Shown here: positions 9,600-18,243 of the stretch, one piece after another
Layout: every line of letters starts with the position of its first letter
How positions within the stretch are numbered: the stretch's first letter is position 1
Source: Hungatella sp. UBA7603
GTDB lineage: Bacteria; Bacillota; Clostridia; Lachnospirales; Lachnospiraceae
Assembly: GCA_002478865.1 (NCBI GenBank)
Contig: DLJZ01000008.1
Location: 1-64,000 of the forward strand
Direction: 5' to 3'
DNA length: 64,000 nt
Program-made: the position numbers and the translations under genes
Notes under the pieces: generated by a model
What the model saw: only the letters and a program-made list of their open reading frames with translations
Told to the model about the DNA's origin: nothing
Database searches by the model: none

Positions 9600-11219
9600 A
9601 TGAATAGAAAATGGTGGCATCGTTCGGTGATATATCAAATATACCCCAGAAGCTTTTATGATTCCAATGGGGATGGAATTGGCGACTTAAGAGGGATTAT
9701 TGAAAAGTTGGATTATCTCTCCGACCTAGGAATAGATGTTATCTGGCTTAGCCCAGTTTTTCCTTCTCCCAATGATGACAATGGTTATGATATCAGTGAC
9801 TATAAAAATATTATGGAGGAATTCGGTACACTTAAGGATATGGAGAAGCTTTTGGTTAAGGCGAATCATAAAAATATAAAGATTCTCATGGATTTAGTGG
9901 CAAACCATACCTCCGATGAGCATCAATGGTTTATCGAATCCAGAAAGTCCAAGGACAATCCTTACAGAGATTATTATATCTGGAGAGATGCGGTTGACGG
10001 TAAAGAACCCAATGATTTAGGTTCAGTGTTCTCTGGCAGTGCATGGGAATGGGATGAAATTACCGGTCAATATTACTTGCATCTGTTCAGTAAGAAACAG
10101 CCTGACTTAAACTGGGAGAATCCAAAGGTCAGACAAGAAGTATACGATTTTATGAATTTTTGGATTGAGAAAGGCATTGGCGGCTTTCGAATGGATGTGA
10201 TTGAGCTGATCGGAAAAGAGATAAACAAAAAAATCACAAACAACGGTCCAATGCTTCATCCTTATATTAAAGAAATGAATCAGAACACCTTTGGTGATAA
10301 AGATTTATTAACCGTTGGTGAGTGCTGGGGTGCAACGCCAGAAACAGCAAAGCTGTATTCCAATTCTGACGGCAGTGAGCTCAGTATGGTATTTCAGTTT
10401 GAGCATATATCGCTGGATCAGATTCCGGGCAAGGATAAATGGGACTTGAAGGTGCTTGATTTAGTGGATCTAAAACGGGTATTAAGTAAGTGGCAGACCT
10501 GCTTTGACAACAATGGCTGGAACAGCTTATTCTGGAATAATCATGATCTTCCAAGAATTGTATCCAGGTGGGGGAATGATCAAGAATACAGAGCAGAAAG
10601 TGCCAAGATGCTGGCAACGCTCTTACATGGCATGAAAGGGACACCTTATATTTACCAGGGAGAAGAATTGGGTATGACCAATGTGAGATTTTCTGATCTC
10701 TCTGATTATATGGATATTGAGACACTCAATATGTACCGGGAACGTTTGAATCAGGGATATTCTCATGAAGAGATCATGGAATCCATTTATGCGAAGGGCA
10801 GAGACAATGCAAGAACGCCCATGCAGTGGACGGCTGAATTAAATGGAGGTTTTAGTGCAGGAACACCTTGGATTGGGGTAAATCCAAATTATAAAATGAT
10901 AAACGCAAAAAATCAGGTCAATGACGATGATTCCATTTTTTCCCACTATAAGAAACTAATTCGTTTGAGAAGAGAAAACGACGTAATTGTTTATGGTGAT
11001 TTTGAGCTACTTTTTCCGAACGATGAAAATATTTTTGCATATACCAGGACACTGGGGCAGCATAAACTTGTGGTGATATGTAATTTCTATGGTAAAAATA
11101 CTCCTTATAAGCTGCCTTATGAACTAAATGGTAAAAAGGCGTGGGAATTGTCTAACTATGATGATTGCCGGGAGAATTTACTGAGGCCATATGAGGGAAT
11201 TATGTATCTTTTGGCATAA
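9600..11219 (+). CDS. GH13 family alpha-glucosidase, oligo-1,6-glucosidase type
   Basis: Cytoplasmic exo-glucosidase of the GH13 oligo-1,6-glucosidase/alpha-glucosidase group, about 539 residues. The catalytic triad is visible: nucleophile D in GGFRMDVIEL, acid E in TVGECWG, and D in NNHDLPR. The residue after the nucleophile is valine, which in characterised family members goes with alpha-1,6 (isomaltose) preference, so isomalto-oligosaccharides are the predicted substrate. The longest frame starts at 9579, overlapping the debrancher stop, but has no ribosome binding site; family proteins begin at the KWWH segment, so ATG 9600 is preferred. A GH13 paralogue follows. Confidence 0.9.
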   Translation: MNRKWWHRSVIYQIYPRSFYDSNGDGIGDLRGIIEKLDYLSDLGIDVIWLSPVFPSPNDDNGYDISDYKNIMEEFGTLKDMEKLLVKANHKNIKILMDLVANHTSDEHQWFIESRKSKDNPYRDYYIWRDAVDGKEPNDLGSVFSGSAWEWDEITGQYYLHLFSKKQPDLNWENPKVRQEVYDFMNFWIEKGIGGFRMDVIELIGKEINKKITNNGPMLHPYIKEMNQNTFGDKDLLTVGECWGATPETAKLYSNSDGSELSMVFQFEHISLDQIPGKDKWDLKVLDLVDLKRVLSKWQTCFDNNGWNSLFWNNHDLPRIVSRWGNDQEYRAESAKMLATLLHGMKGTPYIYQGEELGMTNVRFSDLSDYMDIETLNMYRERLNQGYSHEEIMESIYAKGRDNARTPMQWTAELNGGFSAGTPWIGVNPNYKMINAKNQVNDDDSIFSHYKKLIRLRRENDVIVYGDFELLFPNDENIFAYTRTLGQHKLVVICNFYGKNTPYKLPYELNGKKAWELSNYDDCRENLLRPYEGIMYLLA

Positions 11220-11267
11220 GAAGAACAGGCCATAAAGTTATTGATACTTTGGTGAATGGAGGTTATT

Positions 11268-12941
11268 ATGAAAGACATGACACAAACGCATGCCTGGTGG
11301 GAGAGTGTAGTCGCTTATCAGATTTATCCAAGAAGCTTTCAGGATAGCAATGGAGATGGGGTAGGAGATTTACAGGGGATTATAAGAAGATTATCCTATC
11401 TTGCTGAGCTAGGAATCGATTTAATCTGGATCTGTCCGTTTTATCTCTCTCCTAACGATGACAATGGCTATGATATCAGTGATTATCAGGATATTCAAAG
11501 AGAATACGGAACAATGGAGGATTTTGATGAGCTTTTGGAGAAAGCCCACGCCCTCGGGATACGGGTAATTATTGATTTGGTGGTAAATCATACATCCTCA
11601 GCGCATTCATGGTTCGCTGAGTCTAGAAGCTCAAAAGATAGCCCTAAAAGGGATTGGTATATATGGCGCGACTCAAGGAACGGGGAAGAACCAAGTAACT
11701 GGGAGAGCATCTTTGGGGGTTCTGCCTGGGAATATGACGAAAACACAAAACAGTATTACTTACATACGTTTGGCAGAACCATGCCGGATATCAACTGGAA
11801 GAACAGCGGAGTTAAAAAAGCTGTATATGATATGATCTGTTGGTGGCTGGATAAGGGGATTGATGGCTTTCGGGTGGACGCCATTACCCACATCCATAAG
11901 CCGGATTTAACGGATATGCCAGACCTCAATGGGGAAAAGTATGTTTCTTCTTTTGACAAGCATATGAATCAGCCGGGAATCTTAGATTTACTGAGAGAAT
12001 TGAAAGAAAATACCTTTGCAAAGTATGATATTTTCACCGTAGCAGAAGCCAATGGGGTTCGCATAGAAGAGGTCAAGGAATGGATCTCCCGAGGGAAGGG
12101 AGTCTTTGACTCACTGTTCCAATTCGATCATTTGAACTTATGGAATTTAGAGACGGAATCTGGAAAAATTTCGTTAATCAAGCTAAAGAAAGCGTTGAGC
12201 AGATGGCAGCAAGCAACCAAGGACGTGGGAAATGTTGGGCTTGTCATGGAAAATCATGATTTGGTCAGAAGTATCAGCAGGTTTGGCTCTCCTGACCGTT
12301 ATTTTACAGAAAGTGGTAAGTGCCTGGCATTAATGTACTTTATGCAAAAAGGAATAGCCTTTATCTATCAGGGACAAGAAATAGGCATGGTAAATGCGGA
12401 TTATGAGTCTCCATCAGATTTTCGGGATGAACCCTCATTAGCCCGTTATCAGGCAAGAATAAAAAAAGAAATGAGCCCAGAGGAATCCTTTGAGTTTCTT
12501 AAGAATACAACTAGGGATAATTCCAGAACACCGATGCAGTGGGATGATACGTTAAATGGCGGATTCAGTGAAGGTACGCCATGGCTGAAAGTAAATCAAA
12601 ATTACACATGGTTAAATGTACAAGTTCAGTTTCAAGATGAGGATTCCATATTAAACTTCTACAAGAAAATAATTCGTATCAGAAAAGAAATTCCTGCCTT
12701 ACTCTTCGGGACCTATACTTTACTCATGGAGGAAAGTGAAAGTATTTATGCATACACTAGAGAATATGAAGGAGAAGGATACTTGATTGTTTGCAATCTA
12801 TCGGAAGAAAAGAGTGATTTGGAGGTTCCCTATACATTGTCCGGCAGTCAAATAATAATCGACAACTACAAGGAAGCGAAAAGGGACTCAATTACCCTGC
12901 AGCCTTATGAATGTAGACTCTATGGACTAGGAGTTATATGA
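11268..12941 (+). CDS. GH13 family alpha-glucosidase, alpha-1,4 type
   Basis: Second GH13 exo-glucosidase, 557 residues, clearly related to the preceding gene (both share YQIYPRSF, NDDNGYDISDY and RTPMQW). Catalytic residues are D in DGFRVDAITH, E in TVAEANG and D in MENHDLVR. Here alanine follows the nucleophile, the pattern of alpha-1,4-specific maltase-type enzymes, unlike the valine in its neighbour. The frame opens at ATG 11256, but GGAGG at 11258-11262 lies inside it, so ATG 11268 is the start. Last gene of the maltodextrin operon; a terminator follows at 12972. Confidence 0.9.
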   Translation: MKDMTQTHAWWESVVAYQIYPRSFQDSNGDGVGDLQGIIRRLSYLAELGIDLIWICPFYLSPNDDNGYDISDYQDIQREYGTMEDFDELLEKAHALGIRVIIDLVVNHTSSAHSWFAESRSSKDSPKRDWYIWRDSRNGEEPSNWESIFGGSAWEYDENTKQYYLHTFGRTMPDINWKNSGVKKAVYDMICWWLDKGIDGFRVDAITHIHKPDLTDMPDLNGEKYVSSFDKHMNQPGILDLLRELKENTFAKYDIFTVAEANGVRIEEVKEWISRGKGVFDSLFQFDHLNLWNLETESGKISLIKLKKALSRWQQATKDVGNVGLVMENHDLVRSISRFGSPDRYFTESGKCLALMYFMQKGIAFIYQGQEIGMVNADYESPSDFRDEPSLARYQARIKKEMSPEESFEFLKNTTRDNSRTPMQWDDTLNGGFSEGTPWLKVNQNYTWLNVQVQFQDEDSILNFYKKIIRIRKEIPALLFGTYTLLMEESESIYAYTREYEGEGYLIVCNLSEEKSDLEVPYTLSGSQIIIDNYKEAKRDSITLQPYECRLYGLGVI

Positions 12942-12971
12942 CAGTAATACCCGGCAGGAATCCTAAGACTT

Positions 12972-13013
12972 CAAACTCAAGTAAATTAAAAATTACTCAG
13001 TTTGGCGTTTTTT
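12972..13013 (+). terminator. Terminator of the maltodextrin operon
   Basis: CAAACT pairs with AGTTTG and, further in, AGTAA with TTACT, forming a stem with a small bulge. It is followed by GCGTTTTTT. It lies 31 bases after the last GH13 stop. The next about 155 bases hold no gene that I can support. Confidence 0.7.
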
Positions 13014-13170
13014 CATATGCAAAAAGAAGAAGGGATAGAATCCCCGAAATACAGGGCCTGAGAGATACGGCCATTGGACAAAATCTTGTAAAGAGGTAAG
13101 AATACTTTCACCCATATCGAAGTTACTACTTTATTGAACTAAAATTCTAGAAAATAATCTCTTCCAGAGA

Positions 13171-13222
13171 TTGACAAATGTCTCATTGTAAGTAATACTA
13201 GTATTGATCAGAAGTTGATCAA
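13171..13222 (+). promoter_or_regulatory. Promoter with two palindromes before the rubredoxin-like gene
   Basis: TTGACA (13171-13176) and TAATAC (13193-13198) are 16 bases apart. A perfect 12-base palindrome AATACTAGTATT (13194-13205) overlaps the -10 element. TTGATCA-N5-TGATCAA (13204-13222) follows, around or just after the expected transcription start. Operator function is inferred. Confidence 0.6.
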
Positions 13223-13250
13223 TATTTTTCAATTAAGGAGGCATGTTTTT

Positions 13251-13583
13251 ATGAAATTATTCAGATGTACAGTATGCGGCTATGTTTATGAAGGGGAAAC
13301 TGCTCCAGAAAAATGTCCTAAGTGTATGGTAGGTGCAGACAAGTTTGAGCCAATCAGCGAGGAAGATTCAGAAAAAATTTACCGCTCTGATCGCACCAAT
13401 GCCATTCATATGGAAGTCATTACATTGGCAGAAAAGATCATTGCATTGAGTAAAGAAGGCATTGAGGATAATTTAGATCCAAAATGTGTGTCAGCATTCA
13501 CTCAGGCAAAGGATGAAGCATGGGTAATTAAACAGAGATGCAAGACAGAGCTTGCAGGACATATGAAGTTAGGAAAGTATTAA
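13251..13583 (+). CDS. Rubredoxin-domain protein
   Basis: 110-residue protein with an N-terminal rubredoxin-like iron site ([10 protein letters not shown] at residues 6-15 and CPKC near 23-26) joined to a C-terminal helical part of about 65 residues that I do not recognise. The CxxCG...CPKC pattern is that of the rubrerythrin tail domain and of small electron-transfer rubredoxins, so a role in peroxide or oxygen detoxification in an anaerobe is likely but not proven. AAGGAGG at 13235-13241 fixes ATG 13251 as the start; an in-frame upstream start at 13215 has no site. It has its own promoter and a strong terminator, so it is a single-gene unit. Confidence 0.85.
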   Translation: MKLFRCTVCGYVYEGETAPEKCPKCMVGADKFEPISEEDSEKIYRSDRTNAIHMEVITLAEKIIALSKEGIEDNLDPKCVSAFTQAKDEAWVIKQRCKTELAGHMKLGKY

Positions 13584-13591
13584 TTTCTATG

Positions 13592-13619
13592 AGAGACGTC
13601 TTAGGACGTCTCTTTTTTT
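13592..13619 (+). terminator. Rho-independent terminator
   Basis: GAGACGTC, loop TTAG, GACGTCTC, then seven T. Perfect stem just after the rubredoxin-like gene. Confidence 0.92.
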
Positions 13620-13683
13620 GACCTTACCGCAAGGAATGGACACTAGCGGATGAAATTCCATAAGAAAATAAGCCAAAGAAGGC

Positions 13684-13712
13684 TTGACATTGTTTCTCAA
13701 GTTATATATAAT
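13684..13712 (+). promoter_or_regulatory. Consensus sigma-A promoter
   Basis: TTGACA, 17-base spacer, TATAAT: exact consensus. It drives the membrane protein at 13799. Two direct copies of CAGTTGAC (13719-13726 and 13735-13742, 16 bases apart) lie in the early leader and could bind a regulator. Confidence 0.85.
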
Positions 13713-13798
13713 ACAACTCAGTTGACTGACAAGACAGTTGACGTTACATGTGAGAAGCTAATGTGTCTTACCAAGAGAATGAATGGAGAGAGAATCCT

Positions 13799-14383
13799 AT
13801 GAACAGTAAAAATTCAATTCAAAAAATGACCATTGCAGCAGCACTGTCAGCAATTGGAATTGTAATACCAATGTTTGCTCCCAAATTAATACTGGAACCT
13901 GCGTCCTATACCTTGGCAAGCCATGTTCCAATATTTATAGCAATGTTTATATCTCCTTATGTTGCAATTTCTGTTGCGCTTATATCTGCTTTGGGGTTTT
14001 TGTTGGCAGGTATCTATCCAATTGCGGTTGTATTAAGAGCACTGTCTCACATTGTATTTGTTGTTATCGGCTCCTTTATGCTTAAGAAAAATCCTAGGCT
14101 TCTAAGTAGTGTAAAAGGTTCTGTGTTATTTGGCCTTTTAATGGCTGTCATTCATTCGGTCAGTGAAGTAACTGTAGTTACCTTGTTTTACTGGGGAAAT
14201 CATATGTCCAATGCATATTATGATAAGGGGTATCTGACTTCTGTTATTTTGTTGGTGGGGGTAGGAACTATCATTCACAGCATGATTGATTTTACAATTG
14301 CCGGTATGGTATGGAAACCCCTTCAGAGAATCATAAATATTCCGGTCAGTGTCGGTAGGAGAAGAGCAGGTATAACGAAATAA
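13799..14383 (+). CDS. ECF-transporter S-component-like membrane protein
   Basis: 194-residue hydrophobic protein with about five to six membrane segments. The size, the N-terminal short charged segment followed by IAAALSAIGIVIPMF, and the lack of soluble domains resemble substrate-binding S components of energy-coupling-factor vitamin transporters. No EcfA/EcfT genes are in the window, which fits group II systems that share a distant energising module. The substrate cannot be read from the sequence. GGAGAG at 13785-13790 selects ATG 13799; the frame opens earlier at 13763 without a site. Stands alone behind a consensus promoter. Confidence 0.55.
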   Translation: MNSKNSIQKMTIAAALSAIGIVIPMFAPKLILEPASYTLASHVPIFIAMFISPYVAISVALISALGFLLAGIYPIAVVLRALSHIVFVVIGSFMLKKNPRLLSSVKGSVLFGLLMAVIHSVSEVTVVTLFYWGNHMSNAYYDKGYLTSVILLVGVGTIIHSMIDFTIAGMVWKPLQRIINIPVSVGRRRAGITK

Positions 14384-14402
14384 ATGAAATATATAATAAA
14401 AG

Positions 14403-14450
14403 AGAAGGCATCTTTAAACAGATAGAATTGTTTAAAGATGCCTTCTTTAT
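14403..14450. terminator. Terminator hairpin between convergent genes
   Basis: An 18-bp perfect stem (14403-14420 with 14429-14446) with an 8-base loop, followed by TTAT on the plus strand. It lies between the S-component-like gene and the convergent ABC permease gene and may serve both. Confidence 0.85.
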
Positions 14451-14492
14451 AGTGGTTGTGAGCAACGCTTTTCAGTTCGCCCATTTTATATA

Positions 14493-15365
14493 TTACTCTA
14501 AATTAAGGTATTTGGAAAGAATCCGCTCTGAGCCAAAGAAGAATATCGCACTTTGTATCACACATGCTACAATAGAAGCAATAAGAACTAGGTGCATGGC
14601 TGCGGTAAATCCACTTATTCCAGAATCAAAATTAATTGAATTAAAAAATGTTTGGAAGAAAGGAATACTATTTGCCATAATCATGAAAAAGCCACTGATA
14701 AAGCTAAGAACCATAGAGATTCCTATATATGCCACTACAGACATTAAAATGCGGTGCCTGTTTGCTAAATGACCTAGTGACATAGAAAAGTATAAGTGAA
14801 AAAGCTTTGAAAAGCCACTGAATATGATTAAAACAAGTACCTCTAACATAAGGAGAGGCCAGGATGGGACGGCCTGAAACAACTGACCAATTTTCAGCCA
14901 TAGTTCCGGGGAGGCCACTGCAGCGAAAAAGTCAACAGGGCCTAATGCACCGATCAAAAGCATTAAAATGGATATTCCTGCGGTGATGCCGCTGGCAACA
15001 GTCATTACAAGGGCTGTGGTACCTTTTGCTGCAATGAGTAGCCAAGGCTTAACTGGGAGAGTGAACATAAGATAACCTTCGTCGCAAAGCAATCCCTTAT
15101 AAAATCTTTGAATAATTACGATAAGAGTCAGTACGCTCAAAGCAACCATTACCCCAAAGTAAGCAAACATAGAGACTGTTTGAAACAGACCCAAAATGTC
15201 TTTTCCAAAACTAATATTTTGTATTAAATTATTATAATATCCGTTTGATAACGAGCCCACACCCATAAACATGTTAATAAAAGATACGGCTATAACAGCC
15301 AGATAGATGGGTACCAGTGTCCGTAAAATGGATTTGAATTCGTATTTACATAGTTTAAAAAACAT
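14493..15365 (-). CDS. ABC-2 type transporter permease
   Basis: 290-residue integral membrane protein with about six hydrophobic segments; the N-terminal MFFKLCKYEFKSILR amphipathic opening is typical of ABC-2 family permeases. Last gene of a minus-strand operon with a GntR regulator and an ATPase, 17 bases after the ATPase gene, with a GGGGG ribosome binding site. This three-gene layout matches YtrA-type regulated exporters of Firmicutes that respond to cell-wall antibiotics or stress; the substrate is unknown. Confidence 0.85.
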   Translation of the reverse strand: MFFKLCKYEFKSILRTLVPIYLAVIAVSFINMFMGVGSLSNGYYNNLIQNISFGKDILGLFQTVSMFAYFGVMVALSVLTLIVIIQRFYKGLLCDEGYLMFTLPVKPWLLIAAKGTTALVMTVASGITAGISILMLLIGALGPVDFFAAVASPELWLKIGQLFQAVPSWPLLMLEVLVLIIFSGFSKLFHLYFSMSLGHLANRHRILMSVVAYIGISMVLSFISGFFMIMANSIPFFQTFFNSINFDSGISGFTAAMHLVLIASIVACVIQSAIFFFGSERILSKYLNLE

Positions 15366-15382
15366 TCTTATTCCCCCTTTCC

Positions 15383-16090
15383 TTAGTGGCCATACGTGAA
15401 AATCTCACGGAAGAGCTGGTCAACGGATTTGGCTTCCTGCTCACGTATGTTGTCTACAGTGTCATGACGTATAACTTTTCCGTTCTGCAGGAAAATAACT
15501 TCATCCAGCACCCGTTCAATATCGGAAATCAAATGGGTAGAAAGCATGACGGTACCATTTTCATTATAATTGGTCAAAATGGTATTGAGTATAAAATCCC
15601 GTGCTGCGGGGTCTACTCCACCAATTGGTTCGTCAAGAAGATAAAGCTGTGCTTTGCGGCTCATAATCAGTGCAAGCTGTGCCTTTTCTTTGGTTCCCTT
15701 TGACATGGTCTTAATCCGTTCGTTTTGCCCAATTCCAAGAGATTTAAACATCTCAAGTGCTTTTGTGCGGTCAAAATCAGCATAGAAGTCAGCAAAGAAA
15801 GCTGCCAGGTCCGAGGTTCTCATCCAATCAGCAAAATACATACGGTCAGGCAGGTATGAGATGATTGCCTTTGATTCGACGCCAGGAGAGTGCCCATCTA
15901 TCTTTAGTTCTCCAGATGAGGGGTGTAAAAGTCCGCAAAGGAGTTTAATAAAAGTTGTTTTGCCGGAACCGTTAGGTCCCAAAAGGCCAATAATGCGACC
16001 ATGCCCAACGGATAAGTCAATGTGATCAATTGCAGTTTTTGTGCCGTAGCTCTTGGTCAGGCTACGTGCGGTAATGAGTTCCTGATTCAT
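15383..16090 (-). CDS. ABC transporter ATP-binding protein
   Basis: 235-residue ATPase of an export-type ABC system. Walker A is LLGPNGSGKTT near residue 36, the signature region is MSKGTKEKAQLAL (SKGT in place of canonical SGGQ, as often seen in the BcrA/YtrB group), Walker B is LYLLDEPIGGVDP, and the switch histidine lies in LSTHLI. Its start overlaps the GntR gene stop by four bases (ATGA), showing coupling. Partner of the permease at 14493. Confidence 0.93.
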   Translation of the reverse strand: MNQELITARSLTKSYGTKTAIDHIDLSVGHGRIIGLLGPNGSGKTTFIKLLCGLLHPSSGELKIDGHSPGVESKAIISYLPDRMYFADWMRTSDLAAFFADFYADFDRTKALEMFKSLGIGQNERIKTMSKGTKEKAQLALIMSRKAQLYLLDEPIGGVDPAARDFILNTILTNYNENGTVMLSTHLISDIERVLDEVIFLQNGKVIRHDTVDNIREQEAKSVDQLFREIFTYGH

Positions 16091-16461
16091 ACTGATTCCT
16101 CCTTTTTATTCCAAGCTGCAAGCAGCTCTCGTGTCTGTTCATCTGTATAGCCCAGTGCATTCATAGATGTAAAAAATTCAGACGTGCGCTGATATGCTAA
16201 TTCCTTGCGAACACTTAGTATGAGTGATAGATCTTCGGTAACAATCCGACCCGCGGTACGGCGTGTTTCAACAAGCTTGCGGTTTTCCAGTTCCGCTAAT
16301 GCGCGTTGCATCGTATTGGGATTTACTCCTGCTTCGGTAGCAAGCGTGCGTACCGCAGGCACCGCCGAACCGGATTCGTATATGCCAGATACAATGAGCA
16401 TAGTGAGTTGTTCCACAAGCTGTATCCAGATTGGTCGGTCTTCAGTCAGTTTCCAGTTCAT
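16087..16461 (-). CDS. GntR family regulator, YtrA type
   Basis: 124 residues: an N-terminal winged helix (about 10-75, with GSAVPAVRTLATEAGVNPNT and RALAELENRKLVETRR) and a short C-terminal tail of about 50 residues, the hallmark of the YtrA subfamily, which lacks a large ligand domain. First gene of the ABC operon, so very likely its autoregulated repressor; an operator-like palindrome sits immediately upstream. AAGGAGG precedes the ATG. Confidence 0.92.
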   Translation of the reverse strand: MNWKLTEDRPIWIQLVEQLTMLIVSGIYESGSAVPAVRTLATEAGVNPNTMQRALAELENRKLVETRRTAGRIVTEDLSLILSVRKELAYQRTSEFFTSMNALGYTDEQTRELLAAWNKKEESV

Positions 16462-16482
16462 AATGCGACCTCCTTTTGTTCT

Positions 16483-16506
16483 ATTGTATTAGTGATTTAA
16501 TACAAT
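16483..16506 (-). promoter_or_regulatory. Candidate GntR operator over the promoter
   Basis: A perfect 9-bp inverted repeat, ATTGTATTA-N6-TAATACAAT, ends about 20 bases before the GntR start. On the minus strand one arm contains TACAAT, a plausible -10 element, so binding would block transcription. The recogniser is inferred to be the adjacent GntR protein. Confidence 0.65.
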
Positions 16507-16828
16507 GATACAGCCGTTTAATTAGAATGTCAATACTATATTTTGAAGATGTATTCAAGGGTATGCTTTATATCAATAGAATGAGAGATCATGGAGGGGA
16601 TAATTATAATTTTCCATATCATATCAGGAGCTGCAGAATATATTATGAATTGGAGAATGTGAGATATACAAAATGATGTCATGTTTAAATCTTTAGAATT
16701 GGGAAGAAAAATGGATGAGATGGATGAGTTTAGAAAGCCTGATCGCTCTTTTTGTGTTAAATCGCAATTCACATATTTGCATTGTTCAAAGTCGTATGAT
16801 ATTATATCCAAAAGAATTACTTACATAA
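16507..16828. other. AT-rich gap without a supported gene, with a promoter
   Basis: About 320 bases between the GntR operon and the first GNAT gene. Reading frames here lack ribosome binding sites and resemble no family. On the plus strand TTGCAT (16777-16782), 17 bases, TATTAT (16800-16805) is a plausible promoter for the acetyltransferase. Confidence 0.45.
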
Positions 16829-16843
16829 TTGGAGGGGCGTTCA

Positions 16844-17416
16844 GTGGATAAGGTTTTGGTTAAGCAATTGTCTCTAGATGATGCAGATAAAATTTTTAAA
16901 ATTGAGATAGAAAACCGTTCTTATTTTGAAAATATTGGTTTGGCTCGTAGTGAAATTTATTATAATCGTACCTCGTTTCAAGAAATATTAGAAAAATTAG
17001 TAGAGGAACAAGAGACGGGTGTTCATTATATGTATCTGGTAATGAATGCGCAGGATGAGGTTATTGGTAGAGTTAACCTTACCGATGTTATAAAAGGACC
17101 TTTAAATAAAGCTGAGTTAGGATATCGAATCGGTGAAAAAGATCAAGGGAAAGGATTTGCAACTGCAGCTGTAAAACTAATTATTAGGCAAGCTAACTTG
17201 GTGCATAAACTACATAGAATTGAAGCTGGAACCTCACCTGAAAATATAGGATCTCAAATTGTTTTGATTAAAAATGGTTTTAAATTTGTTGGAAAATATA
17301 GTCAATATATTTTCCAAGGTGATAGTTGGGCCGATAGTCTGCTTTTTGAAAAAGTTATAGATCAAGATGATAACAGAACATGTAGAGAAGAATTATCAGC
17401 TATCATAATAAGCTGA
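16844..17416 (+). CDS. GNAT family acetyltransferase, RimJ/RimL type
   Basis: 190-residue N-acetyltransferase fold. The acetyl-CoA loop reads LGYRIGEKDQGKGFAT near residues 95-110, followed by the family pattern HRIEAGTSPENIGSQ and KNGFKFVGKY. The acceptor is not predictable (ribosomal protein N-terminus, antibiotic or small amine are all known in this group). GGAGGGG at 16831-16837 overlaps a TTG that opens the frame at 16829; the GTG at 16844, six bases beyond, is the better start. A terminator hairpin overlaps its stop. Confidence 0.85.
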   Translation: MDKVLVKQLSLDDADKIFKIEIENRSYFENIGLARSEIYYNRTSFQEILEKLVEEQETGVHYMYLVMNAQDEVIGRVNLTDVIKGPLNKAELGYRIGEKDQGKGFATAAVKLIIRQANLVHKLHRIEAGTSPENIGSQIVLIKNGFKFVGKYSQYIFQGDSWADSLLFEKVIDQDDNRTCREELSAIIIS

Positions 17417-17429
17417 TCGTTCTTTTTTT
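17395..17429 (+). terminator. Terminator overlapping the GNAT stop codon
   Basis: ATCAGCT (17395-17401) pairs with AGCTGAT (17411-17417), followed after CGTTC by seven T. The stop codon lies inside the hairpin. Confidence 0.6.
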
Positions 17430-17492
17430 ATTCAGTCATGCTGGAAGGTAAACTTCCTATTTAACGTAATATTGTACATTGAAAAAACAATA

Positions 17493-17521
17493 TTGATAGT
17501 TCGTAAATATGATGATATGCT
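17493..17521 (+). promoter_or_regulatory. Putative promoter of the second GNAT gene
   Basis: TTGATA, 17 bases, TATGCT. The -35 is good and the -10 is weak. Confidence 0.35.
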
Positions 17522-17578
17522 ATTTATGAAAAATAAAAAAATAAGTACATATAATTTTAACAGAAAGGGTGTTTGCAG

Positions 17579-18070
17579 TTGAGAATTAGAATAAGAGAAT
17601 ACAACGTTGATGATGTTAATTTTATGATTCCTATATGGAATGAAGTTGTTGAGGAGGGAATTGCTTTTCCACAAGAGGATTTGCTGACTTGGGAAACTGG
17701 TGATGCCCTTTTTAAAACGCAAACACATTGTTCTGTGGCAGAAGATAGCGAAAGTGGAAAGATATATGGTCTATATATTCTTCACCCGAACAATGTAGGA
17801 AGATGTGGTCATATTTGCAATGCTAGTTATGCGGTAAGCTCTGAAAGTAGAGGATTGCATATTGGTGAAAGGTTAGTAACAGACAGTCTTATCCAAGCCA
17901 AACAGCATGGATTCAGAATTATGCAATTTAATGCCGTGGTTTCAACAAATACGCATGCGAGGCATTTATATGAACGGCTTGGTTTTAAACAACTTGGGAC
18001 AATACCGGGTGGATTTTGCATGAAAGATGGTCGTTTTGAGGATATTTGCCCCTATTATTATGATTTATAG
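17579..18070 (+). CDS. GNAT family N-acetyltransferase
   Basis: About 163 residues with the GNAT fold: IRIREYNVDDV at the start, the acetyl-CoA loop SSESRGLHIGERL near residue 90, and the C-terminal ARHLYERLGFKQLG segment. The acceptor is unknown. The start is TTG in all reasonable choices: TTG 17579 is nine bases after AAAGGG, whereas TTG 17573 is too close. It is not closely similar to the GNAT gene upstream, so this is not a recent tandem duplicate. Confidence 0.82.
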   Translation: MRIRIREYNVDDVNFMIPIWNEVVEEGIAFPQEDLLTWETGDALFKTQTHCSVAEDSESGKIYGLYILHPNNVGRCGHICNASYAVSSESRGLHIGERLVTDSLIQAKQHGFRIMQFNAVVSTNTHARHLYERLGFKQLGTIPGGFCMKDGRFEDICPYYYDL

Positions 18071-18243
18071 TTGTATTTTAAATTTTGCATATAGCACAAA
18101 GGTAATCCTACTGAACATACAAAGGAAATTACAAACTATCAATATTATGCTGGTAACATTTTTTGCAAAGTTATGGGAATTATTTCGGCTTATTAACGAT
18201 AATATTTACGAAACAACAAAAATATACAGTAATCTGGAATAAA

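Noticed and set aside
13014..13170. Small hairpins and a CTGAGA motif suggesting a TPP-type riboswitch
   Set aside because: Only the short motif is present; the second conserved half is missing, and the downstream gene is unrelated to thiamine.
16536..16811. 91-codon minus-strand reading frame
   Set aside because: No ribosome binding site, no family resemblance, low-complexity composition; treated as chance.
18027..18242. 71-codon plus-strand frame overlapping the second GNAT gene
   Set aside because: Starts inside the GNAT gene in another frame, with no ribosome binding site or recognisable domain.
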